Shown in pieces: positions 48,901-60,900 of a stretch of 64,000 nucleotides of DNA; within the stretch, counting starts at the first letter, position 1, and each line of letters opens with the position of its first letter. Below the pieces are notes generated by a model. The model was not told the DNA's origin. It did not search any database and saw nothing but the letters and a program-made list of their open reading frames with translations. The DNA is taken from the NCBI GenBank assembly GCA_017562135.1, contig QEYB01001642.1, positions 1,054,001 to 1,118,000 on the forward strand. The letters are read 5' to 3'. A program made the position numbers and the translations under genes. This DNA comes from Dipylidium caninum (Eukaryota > Platyhelminthes > Cestoda > Cyclophyllidea > Dipylidiidae).

Positions 48901-51900
48901 CAGGGCAAGGTGATGGAGCTGCACTGCGAGGTGGACGGCGATCCGAAGCCGGAAGTTGAGTGGCGCAAGGATGGTCGCCTCGTAGCGCCAAAAGGCGGAT
49001 CGTCGAGCGGCGCGGGAAGTGTTGTCCTCTCACCCGACGGCTACACCCTCACCGTCTACTCGGTCACCGACGCCACCAATGGCATTTTCACCTGCTCCGC
49101 TATCAATACACACGGGGCTGTCTCAAAGGAATTTCAAGTGTCTGTCAAAAGTAAGTTGTGCACCCAAGCACAACGAATCAAATAGCCTAGAAAGGCTTTA
49201 AATGTGACGGCCACTTCGATCACTCAAGTTTGGATATGGACCCACCTCATGCATTCACCTGGCCCACTCATCCACTTTGCTGGAGGGTTTTTTGGGCAAC
49301 GTACAAACTTTTCATCCTCTTTATGGAAAACGATGGGCAGAGTATCTCCCATGCATTGAAGACGCGAGATGCTCTTTAATTTAGCGCCTCCAAGCATCTC
49401 AAAGGAGGGTGTCGGCGAAGTGGAAATCGCGCAGAATGAGATGACACTCTTGACCTGCATGATCAGCTACGGTCACCCTCAGCCATCCATTCAGTGGTAC
49501 AAAAATGGCCAACCGCTTGTTGAGATCCCCGGTCGCGTCCACATAGTCGACAATGGACAGAGCGTTGTAAGTATATTTACCCATTTGGTAATTCATGCAC
49601 GGATTTGGTTAGTCCTCGTATGTACCTTGCAATCGTACTGAGCCGTTTATATACAAATCCACTGCTAAGGGGGATGATCTCGACCTTGGAACCTCCAGAC
49701 AAAAAATGCGAGATTTGAGGTGGCACTCGGCGCAGTGTGGTCCACCCCAAGAAAGAGGAAATTAAGGTGCCACGTTGAGTATAAGAGGCAAACAGGGGCG
49801 AGGGCATCTTAATAATGTCTTTTTACCATTTTGAGGAAATTCGAGGGGAGTGGGAAGAGGAGTCGGGTTCGTACGAATGTCGAGCTGAAAATGAGGTCGG
49901 TTCTGATTCGCGCTTCTACCAAGTTACCGTCCTCGGTAATTCTTACTATTTATTATCTACTCATTTACGTTCAGTAAAAGTTAAAATGGAATGTCATTTT
50001 CGTGCCGACAGTACCACCAACTTACACGTCGACGCATGCTCGACGTCGTCTTCTGGTGCGTACGGGAGAGCGAGTTGATCTAGAGTGTGGAATGGCTGGC
50101 TTCCCCGAACCCGAGATCTCCTGGACCTGGAACAATCGCCCTCTGGAAGCCGACAAACTCGGTGATCTCGCAATGGCAATCCGTCCCTCGCGCGAGGGCT
50201 CCTCCCAGCTTACAATCATGTATATGAATGCAGATCTGCAGGGGAAGTGAGTCAAGTCAATCCCGTTTTTCACTCAAGTTATTGTGTACTTGTGTACTGT
50301 AGGGTAATAAAGACCACACTTCTCGCCGACTCACTAAGGAAAGGCGGAAAAATCTGCTCACACCTTCTTTAATTACCCTTCGTCATACACGTTAATTGCT
50401 TTGGCATTTACTGGCGACTATTCGCCTTCCTTCATAAAACCCTAAAAATTGTGATCAGAATTTATGCAATACGCAGTTGTATACTACTTTTCCTACTAGC
50501 TTCACCTGTGTCGGTCGAAACCGAGGAGGTACCACTTCGATGGACTACGAAGTCATCCTTTTGAGTGAGTCTAACTGCATTTTTCGGGTTGGAAGGATTT
50601 AAATTGGTGCTGAACCATTCACCCCCTTCTACTCCCAGGTGAGCCCAAGATAATGGACTTTGGCGAGAGAGCCGTGGTCTTCTTGAACAACACCATAACC
50701 CTCACTTGTGGGGCCTCAGGGACTCCGAAACCGGCAATTTCTTGGTGGTTCGAGGGGAAGAAGATAATTCCGGACGTCACTCCCGGTTACAGGTAAGGAG
50801 GTGGGCACGACGTTTGTCCCTGAGGGTTTAGTGCAAATAGGCGATCCTGCCATGGGCAACTGTGTTCGAAATCGCGGAGTCGGATGGGTAGAATTTTAAA
50901 ACTGTTCCAGTGTGCAGTCAGGACTATTCGAAATTCCTCTCTCACCTGCCTCCGTGTGGCTCAATCGAGCCAACACCAACCCGACACCCACACAACCCAG
51001 CCAGCCCCAACGAGAACAGCCTCGAGGTCTGAATTGAGCATAAAATGGACTTTAAATTGGTGGACAGACTGCAGTGAAGATTCCCAAACGTCTGAAAACA
51101 AATCTAGGCAACTCGACGCTGTTGTCAAAATACTACTCAATTTGTCATTCCTTTTCACTCACGTAGGTACTGCTCGTCACCAACTCGTCTGCTCACTCTT
51201 CTCATTCATTTCAATTATGGAGGAAAAGAGCGTGTAAGGTGGTCGCCAGAGCCCATTTGTGTCCCACTGACGTCGCCTCGATGTTGCCACCTTCGAGGCA
51301 CAAATTCAGTGTCCATGTCACACGAAGAACTGTTTCAGATGTAGAGCGGTGAAAACGGGTTTGCGCATTTCTTTTAGAATGGTTGGCGACGGAAACCTGA
51401 TGATTTACAACGCCCAACGCTACCATGGGGGCGAGTACACTTGCATCGCGGAGAACGAGGCGGGCAGCGACACGAAGACGGCCACCATCACCGTTTTCGG
51501 TAAGAACATTTGAGTGCTGGAGTCGCGAGTTTAGGAGAGGCGCAGGGAAGTGCTCCTCCACTTCCACGCCGAGGTTGTCCCTAGCACAGCCTTGACGGGG
51601 AGAAGGTGCCTCCACCCTGATGCCATCGCATCTACGTCGTTTGTCATGCGGGTTGTCACCGAGGCACAGATGAAAACGCTTAGAGAGTTGAATGAGAGGG
51701 TTACAAACTTAAGGCGAATGGAGGTGGAAACTCAACACTTATTCATCCGTGTTTGTGCCGCGCTCTCCGGCGGCCTCTAGTCTTGGGAGGAAACGAAGTG
51801 GTGTTGGCAAACGGCAACATAATTGGTTAGAAGTGACGGTCCAGCAGAGGCAAGACCGAAATGGTCGCTCGAAGTACTGTCGCCCTATCCTCCCTTTCCC

Positions 51901-54900
51901 TTAGAGCCCTCGGGGGAGCCGCCAATTTCGCAGAACATCACGACATTGACGATGGGCGGGAACATCACCTTCGCCTGCAAACTGACCTCGAATCCGCCAC
52001 CCAAAATAAAGTGGTACAAGGATGGCGTCGACATCTTCTCCGTGATGCCCCAAGGTTAGTGCAGAGCGCATTGTCCTCCTCCGAGAGGTGTCGAAGGGTG
52101 ACGGAGAAACAAACTGGTTGCTCCTCCTCCCGCTTGTCGCCCTTCAGATTGTCAGGCAATCTAATTTGTGGCATTATTCAGATCGCTTCACCCTTTCTGC
52201 CGATGAATCGACGTTGACGATCTACGACGTGCAACCGGAGGACCAGGGTCAGTACAAATGTGAAGCCGAGAACATTCCCGGGAATTGGGACCTCTCCTAC
52301 TACCTCGAGGTCACCTGTAAGTGTTCTCTATTTGCGCCCCACTCATTCCTTTTGTGAGAACAAGTGAACGCACCCCGCCGTCCAGTGGCCTTCTAGCCGG
52401 AAATGTAAGCTTCTGACGTGTCTCATCGTGATTTCACAACCGAGTCAAATGGACTGCGGACCAGACTGAAGGGCCACTCACTTTGTTCCGGTCCAGCTAA
52501 CTCCTCACCACCGTCAGGAAGTTGTCCTTTCAGATGGAACGGGGACCTAGGAGTTGGCTGGGCAGCCCAAAAGACAGACACTAGGCGAGAACTGTCGGCG
52601 CTGAGTTCGTCAGGCTCCATGGAAGAGCAGATTTACGAGAGGAAAGGCGATTAACTGGCATTGTTGAATGCTTTAGCGTCTCCGGGCATCCTAGTGGGTT
52701 CGTCGTCACGACTGAAGGAGAAGGTGCGCCAGGGCCAAGATTTGCACCTGAGATGCATCGCCGTCGGCCACCCCGAACCGACGTATCAGTGGCTGAAGGA
52801 CGACACTCCCATCGCCTCGACCAGCATACCAATGGGCGCCGGACAGTCGGACAAGACAGTGGAAGTCTCGACCGTGAGCAAGCGCTATGCACTACACGAC
52901 CAGGGCCGCGAGCTCGTGGTTTTCGCCTCCAAACCCGAGGACGCCGGCTCCTACACCTGCATCGCTGCCAACAGCGTCGGGCGTGACCGACACACCATGC
53001 AGGTGGCCGTCATTGGTAAGTGTCCACACCGCGTCTCGCCTCGGTCTCAGGTGACCGAATCACTAAGGTCCGCTGCATTACGCGGCAAAAAACTATCCCG
53101 CCAAGAGTTAGCCTTAAGCACATGCCGAAGCGGTGAGTGTAGGGCGAGAGGACGAAACTTGCCAAGTGCGGCAAGCACCGTGAGGAGGCGGCCAAGGACC
53201 CACACGGAAACCGGGCATTGCAACGGGCTTCTCAGAGCCCTGAGTGCAGAATATCGGCTCTTCGAGGTCGTCGGGCAGAGCTTGTCCTTTGGGGGTGTCT
53301 CACTGCGTCCACCCTCACAGCCTGCATGAAGCCATTAATGCGACCATTGGGAGAAATGGTCAGGCGAAAAATTTCTGTACAAATCCTGCCACGGGAGATG
53401 AGGCACCACCGCGCGCAGTCGCCCCGGGGCGGCCACGACAACCGGGTTACTTTCGCAAGTCTCACCACTCAAGAGGCCTCGGACAAGGCGATTATGTTCC
53501 ACGTCACTCGACCGGCGAATCGAGTTTTTGGGGTCCTGGGATCGCAGACAAAAATAGAAAAAGGCATAAGAAAACTGTGGCACATGACTAAACTGCGCTG
53601 GGCCATTGCGCGCTGAAACGAGTGATTACTGCTTCAGCCAAGCCCTTCTTCGAGGACGGCCTGGACCACGAGACCCCCGAGGTGACCCGCGGCCAACCGG
53701 CCCTTCTCTGGTGCAACGCCTCGGGCTTCCCACAACCCAAGATAAAGTGGTTCACGGTGCGTTGGCCTTCCGGTCTCTCTCCAAACGGCCTCATGCCAGG
53801 AGGAATTGTCGGTAACCCGCCCCTCGGTATTCCTTTTCAGCACGACGGTGAGGTCGACCCCAGAAACGAGAATGTAAAGACGCAGTTCGAGGGACGGGCT
53901 CTCCTCATCGCCAACGTGACGCAGGCCAGCGCCTCCCGCTACACCTGCGCCGCCACCAACGACGCCGGCGAGGCTCGACGCATCATCGACCCCGTCATTG
54001 TCTGTAGGTCAACGTTTTCACCGTCGCAACTGCCCCTAAATAGCCTCTGACCACGTGTCTGTGTGTGTGTGTGTGCCTGACCCGTCAAGAATGCTTCTAA
54101 AGGCCATGGTGACATCACTTTCATGCCCCTAAAGTGATGACGGGACGGAGTTTGAGAGTGTCTGTACGCGTGTGTGTGCGTGTGTGAGGGAGAGGCGGAT
54201 GAGTAGAGCGCGTGTTTCGCGGCACGTACGGCGAATCGCAGCACTTCCATTCTCCCCCAGATGCCCCGGTGATCATCAGTCATGAGGGGGAGAACCCGCG
54301 GCCGGTGATCAAGAACGGGGAGACACAACTCGCCTGCGACTGGGACGCCTATCCGGACGCCAAGGTGGAGTGGTTCAAGGGCGGTGAACCGATCAACAGC
54401 TACGAGTTCCCTCGACTGAACACCTCTGTTCGGAACAATGTGGTAAGCAAGCATCTCAAGCCTTGCAAACGTGCCATTTCGGCCTTCAAGGGCAGAGATC
54501 GACTCGCCAACAAATTTGTCCGCTTCAGCTCTACCTGCACAAGGCGCAGGCGGAGGACGCGGGCATCTACCGTTGCGTCGTTACGAACAGAATCGGCAGC
54601 GCAAAGCGCCAGTGGAATGTCCTCGTAATGAGTACGTTTGTTACCTTTTTTACCCCTAACAACGCGGTTTCATGGCGGCCGGCCAAATGTGACAGGCCCC
54701 GTGGCAGAGCGGCTGGCGAGAGATGGAGTGACGCTCCTGTCGCGCTGACAGGTCGCTGGCGGCAACATGGGGACGCACGCACGCCGGCACCTTCGGTACA
54801 ATTTAACAAAATTCTAAGTCCCCCTGGTGCCCATTCTTCCCAGTGGATAAGTTTGGTGCCGCGGATAGGCTGGAAGTGGGTGTAGAGTTTGCCGCTAGGC

Positions 54901-57900
54901 CGAAATGCGCGCCTGTCGGAGTATGTACGCAGGGGAAAGCTTGCCTGCAGGCCTTTCCCAACCTCCCCCAACACGACAGTTTTCACACCGAATCACAACC
55001 GCCTTCGTCTGCCTCTTGAGTGCTCCGAGTGTGAGCTGCAGCTTCAGAGCCCAAGTGAGCTCGCGGTGGCGAGGAAGCATGCCGCGCCGCTAACCGAGCC
55101 TCTTGGCCTTGCACCGGGTCAGGCCGAGGGCGAATATCGTATTATAGGGTTGAGCAGTGGCCGCCTGCTATAAAAGCCGTAGCCACGAGTGCATGGTCGT
55201 GAAGCATGCAGGTCCTCCTCGTCTTAACTGCCGTCGTCCTTGCCACCGCTCATTTCCCGCTCGCAGCCCTCCTGCCCGAGAGCGGTGATTCCGCCGAGCC
55301 TACCGGCGCCTTTTGCGGCAACGACGTGGCCGGGGGAGTTTACTGCTTCAAGAAAGCCATTTCGTCTGCCAAGGACCTGAATGGCCTGAATGGTCGCATT
55401 CAGGCTGTAGGAGGTGGTGGAAACAGAAGCATTCACAACGAGACAGCTCCACTGCCGCTTCTTGTGCAGTTTTCGGGCTGCGCGACGCCCTCCTGCTCCC
55501 GCGGTGCCCACGAGGGCCGCAATTGTCGGGAGGGACTTTGTTCCCTGCTGTGCAAAGGCAACGCCTGCTACCGCCTTGAAGTCGCTGAGTGATGAGAGAC
55601 CTCCAAACAACTTCTTCACCATATATAAACATGGAAAATTTCCTAGAGTAAATAAACCGTATTGGGATGTAAATGTGGCTGCTCGTAAAGTCCTCAGATT
55701 GGCTCGCAGTCAGCAACTGCCTGGTACGGAATGCCACCTCCAGGCTGGCGACTGCGGGCAGGGCTGGCGAGGCGAAGGCTTTCTGGTGCTGAAGGTGGGT
55801 CGATTAGCAAATGGGAGCAGACGTGCTGGGAAGTGTCCGCCTACAACACCTCAAGTGGCTGCGTAAATGCGGACGGGGACTGAGGTGTGGGATCCTAAGC
55901 AGGTCGTTGAGGTTGTTGATTAGCAAGGGTGAACGCACGCCTCCCTGCCTCCTCAGGTCCACCCACCTTCCTCTTCACGAGCGAGGAAGGTCCGCAGAGC
56001 GTTTCGCTGGGCGGCAGCATGACCCTCTTCTGCGTGGCCGAGGGCGAGCCGAAGCCGGTGATCAGGTGGACCAAAGACGGAGTGCCCATCGGCGAGACTC
56101 AGGACCGCTTCCAAATATCCGAGGACGGGGTGCATTTGCGCCTGCCCGTGGCCGAGGAGAAGGATGCTGGACGCTACGCGTGCATCGCCTCCAGTCCCTA
56201 CGGCGAGGTCAGCAAGCAGTTTGACGCCAGGGTTACATGTACGTCACGCCCAGCACCCGCCCTCGTCCCCCCTCCCCCACCCCTCTTCAACCTTCCCCAC
56301 TGGTCTGTTAAAACATCTCCCTCCAGTAGGTTTGAAAGATCATTGAAAACACTTTCATTGCTGCATTTGAGCGGATGGGAGACCGTCAGACTCACTCGAG
56401 CAGACCTTTAATAAAAGCAGTAGGTCAAAAATCCTGAGTGAGCCCTCCTACCTCACACCACGCACCCCATTTTGCCGTGAGACTATGGAAAAGCACTTCA
56501 GCACTGGTGGGGAAGGGAAGGAAAGGACTTCCTGACAAGCAAGCAAAGGTTCTCGGTTACGATAGCTGACTTAAGCTGGAAAATGGCATTTGTTGGGTTG
56601 CTGTGATTAATTCCACTTGTTTTCTAGACGCTCCGCGTCTGGATGGAGACGGACAGCGGCAGTACAGCATCGAGCGGACGGTGGGGAGCAGCGTCATTCT
56701 CGAATGCCTCGTCATAGGCAACCCGACACCGTCGATCGAGTGGTACAAAGACGGGAATAAGCTGGACCCACTCCCCTACCGGTAGGTGCGACAGGCGCTG
56801 GCAGCCCTGCGGAGCGTGCAGTGCCGCCGCCGGCCTGCACATGGGAAGAATTACTTGGCTTATCTTAGTCCATAACATGATAATCGGACGGAGCAATGAG
56901 GTGCCCTGTTGAAAGAGAACACAAATTACGGCCTCTTTGTGCGTGCAAGGCGGTGACCCTGCGCACCTCGCACTGCGCCCTCGCCACGGGGTGTTGAGAA
57001 GGAAAAGAGCGCGACTTGAAGACCGCTTTGTCCTATTGTAGCTACCGCCTCTTCAACCAGAAACGCGAGTTGGAGATTTTGTCCATTCAGCCAGTGGATG
57101 CTGGTCGCTACCGATGCGTTGCTTCCAACGAGGTCGGCTCCCTGGAGGTCAGCGTCGACTTGACCATAGGAGGTGAGCGTCCGCAACTACTGGGTCACAA
57201 GTAATATCTCACACCGTCATGCAATTTTGCCATTTATGTCGCAGCACCGCCGAGGATCGACAGAGGTCGTCTCCGAAGTGAGTACGTGGTGAAGGAGGGC
57301 GACGAGTTGGTGCTGCCCTGTCCCACCACGGGCTCGCCCGACCCACGACTCGCCTTCACCCGAAGCGAACTTGATCCCGCCACCCAGAAAGTGGTCGAAC
57401 GCCCACTAAGTGAACAAGGAACCGTCTCCCCCCAGTCATCTGCTACCGACAAGGATTCTCTCGCCAGGCGAATTGTCATCTCCCAGGTGCCTTACGCCCC
57501 AAGTCTGCCTGACTTGGGACGAGTTTGCTTGATAAGACGCGAAACCATCTTCAAGTGTTTAGGCGCTGGTCAAGACTAATTCTTAGTAGTAGATGGCGAC
57601 TTCCTCCAGAATTACACAGTCCACTTGACTAACTTTAAATGACCAGTTAGTTTGACGGACGCACCAGTGCTTCATTCATGCTGCATGACGTTCGTCTCTG
57701 CTCCGAAATAGGATCGCCAGGCCATGACGATCTTTCGGGTCCAGAAGGGCGACGCGGGCACGTATCAGTGCAACGCGAGCAACGTCATCGGCTGGGACAC
57801 AATGAAGTACACGGTCCGCGTGAGAGGTGAGTTCCTCTTCGTGCAGCAGCTCCTCCAGCCAAGGTCGCCGCGAGTCAGCACAGATTTGTGGAAGTATTCG

Positions 57901-60900
57901 CGCAGGCCGTAAGCGGAAGGGTTTGGCTTTCCTCAAGGGGGGGGGGGCGGTGCACCCACCCTAGACATCAAAGTCATTTAGACTCGCTGCGCGCCGAATT
58001 AAGTGGCAATTGGGGAATCGTCGTCTGTTTGGCGAAAAGAGTTTGCGATAAGCGGCCTCTCCAGTGTTGCCTCAGTGCGGCTAAGGCCTGGCTCACTCCA
58101 CAGACGCTGTGGCATCTGTGACACTGAGTGTTTCCTGCCCCAAGTGCCGCCGAGTTTCGACACATCAAACATGCAACCGGAGGTTCAGTGGTTCGTTAAC
58201 CAGACGCGCTTTCTCGACTGTCCACTGCACGGATTCGCTGACCCACCAGCGATGGTGACGTGGGAACGACATGGCCTTCCCGTGGTCGGCGGACCGGACG
58301 TTCAAATCTCGGCCGACGGTTCACGTCTCACCGTGCCTCGCGTCAGCCTCTCTGACGCCGGCGACTACAAGTGCGTCGCCTCCAACGAGGTCGGGCGCAC
58401 CTCGCAAACTTTCAGCGTCGTCGTCTTTGGTGAGTCTAAAGTGGTTTTCCTCGACGCTGCCGCAGTAGGTTCTGAGTGTCTTATTCCCCCTGCTGGCCAG
58501 TACGTCCTCGTTTCGTGGACCCGATGCGGAAGGTGAACATCGAGGCCATCCAGAACCAGACAGTGCGCATGGCCTGCGAGGCCACGGGTGACCCGCCGCC
58601 CCGGGTGACGTGGTTCAAGCGCGATGTGGAGCTCTTCCCACCCGGCTCCATCTTCACCACCTTCTCGGCGCCGGACTCGCCCAGGAATGTGGTCCCGCTG
58701 CAGGGCGACCAGATTCTCCAAATCACCAATGTTCAAAAGAGTGACGCTGGCGACTACACCTGCATGGCCACCAACGGCGGTGAGGCGATCGAGAAGAAGT
58801 TCAACCTCACCGTCATCTGTATGTTTTCTGCCGGCATGCCTACACACTTCTTCTGTGCTCCGCCCCCAGGGCGATTATCTGCTGTTGTCACCGCTTTTTG
58901 ACTATTTTCACGCTTCTTCTCTCTGCCGACACGGGTGTCCACACTAAAATGGCACATTCCCTGTCTTCTCCCCCCCCCCCTTCTTCCCCTTTTTCATTTA
59001 TCACTGTCTGTTTTATGTGGATGTAGACAGACGATAGGCTAGAATAAGTCGTTTTAACATGTAAATTAGGGCTGAAGAGACAATTCTTTAAGTGCTGATT
59101 GTCTTTGCAGTGCCGCCAACGATTCTGAAGCCGCAGGGCTCTCCCGAAGCCCATTCAACGCGTGAGTACGTGCCGGTGACATTCCACTGCCTCATTCGCG
59201 ACTACAACAACACGCAGCCGGAGATTTTGTGGACAAAAGACGGGGCGCCGATCCTGATGTCTGAGGACGGCGACTACTTCGTGGTGCAGGACGGCGGACA
59301 AGTACTCACTGTGGTGCGGCCCACCTCCAGCGAGACCGGACTCTATCGTTGCGAGGCCAAAAACAGGGCCGGCAGTGAGAGCCACCAGTTCAAACTGACA
59401 GTCGTCGGTGAGTCCCCTTGCGAGCTTTGCACGAGTGCCTGGCAAATGCATACGTTCGAGTGCGAATTGCTTGGTTTGCCCTGCAGCCGGCCCTCGCTTT
59501 CCTGCTGACTTCGTGCGCTACCGCGAGAAGTTGACCCAACAAATAGGCTCACAGGTGCGTCTCACTTGCCCCGTCACTGGGTCGCCACCGCCGGTGGTGA
59601 CGTGGTACTACAACGGCTCGCCCCTGCTCCCATACACCGTGCCCTCGCACTACACCTTCGACATGGAGAACCGGGTGCTACAGTTCATCGCGGGCCAGAA
59701 GGACTCGGGCGAGTACCGCTGCCTGGCGCACAACGAGGCGGGTAACGTCTCCAAGACCTACGAACTGGAAATCATCAGTAAGGCGACTGGCGCAGTCTCG
59801 CGCCCTGCATTCTCTGATGTGGAGTTGAGCGGCCTCGATTTGTTGACTTGCAGTGCCTCCGCTGGTGCGACTCGATCGGTCCGAGATGCGCGAGCGAGAG
59901 GGTTCGACCTTCACCGTGCAGTGCATCGCTGAAGGTCATCCGTCACCAAAAATCGAGTGGACCAGGAGCACTGGCGGCCTTTTCAGAATTGGCACAAAAG
60001 TTGACCTCGCGTGAGTATTCCCCGAGTGCAAGCAAATTGTCACCCTCGGCTTGAACTCGCGATCCACCACAGTGCGGAGGAGAGCGGCTTTCGGGCGGCC
60101 TGCTTCCAGACACCGACGTCCGGAGTGCCGCTGGCCCACCGCCTCCCCGTCCATTTGGCAACTGGCCGAAGCGCCTCTACTCGATTTTTCGGGCTTCGTG
60201 TACTGGAGAGCTAATAATAGGCAGATTCGTGTCCACTTGTGATAAAAAAGAGATATTTAACCAATCGTAAATATCTTTTTACTTTTTAAAACTCTCCACT
60301 CCATGGAAGTAGTGGACAGAGAGGAGACTTGTTATCGAGCTATTTGTCGACCTCACGAATGTATTCTGTTGGGAAGCAGACAGGGTGGGTCACCGGATGT
60401 CCCCAACCCGAGCTGGGAGTGGGCAGTAGAAGTTTAGTGTGCGTCCCCTCAAGCGTCCTTTTTGCATTCACCCACAGCACCGGCGTGCTGACCATTACGG
60501 ATGCCCGGAAGGAGGACACTGGAGTATACACGTGCACGGCCACGAACAAGATAAGCAGCGACTCGAAGACCGTCGACGTTCTCATCATCGGTGAGGGCCC
60601 CTGGCGCAGGTGCCGACGCCCTGGCCTTAGGCACATGTAATCTGGGCTAACTGTTCTCGCATTTCAGAGCGTCCTGTCATCCAAGCCGCAACCGCTCCGG
60701 TCGTGGTGAATGAGGGCGACCAGGTCGTGTTGCCATGCACCGTCACCGGAACTCCGCCGATTCAAGTGCAGTGGCGACTGCCCTCCGGTCAACAGATCAC
60801 TCAGGATGAAATTCTTGGATTCCAAGTCCTTCCCCAGCAGGTAGGCGATTTTCCGCTTTGTTCGCACTCCTTTTATTGTGGCAGACCTTCGCCCCAGTGG

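Larger units (their letters stand above)
50012..56238 (+). other. HMCN1: Hemicentin exons 21-32: Ig domains 9-15
   Basis: Exons: 50012-50246, 50500-50564, 50639-50792, 51378-51499, 51905-52054, 52182-52316, 52677-53015, 53638-53756, 53841-54003, 54261-54442, 54529-54631, 55957-56238. Ig12 and Ig15 are single exons. The intron at 53757-53840 is 84 nt, a multiple of three, and has no stop, so its retention would add 28 residues in frame. The large intron at 54632-55956 contains the separate cysteine-rich gene at 55206. Confidence 0.85.
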
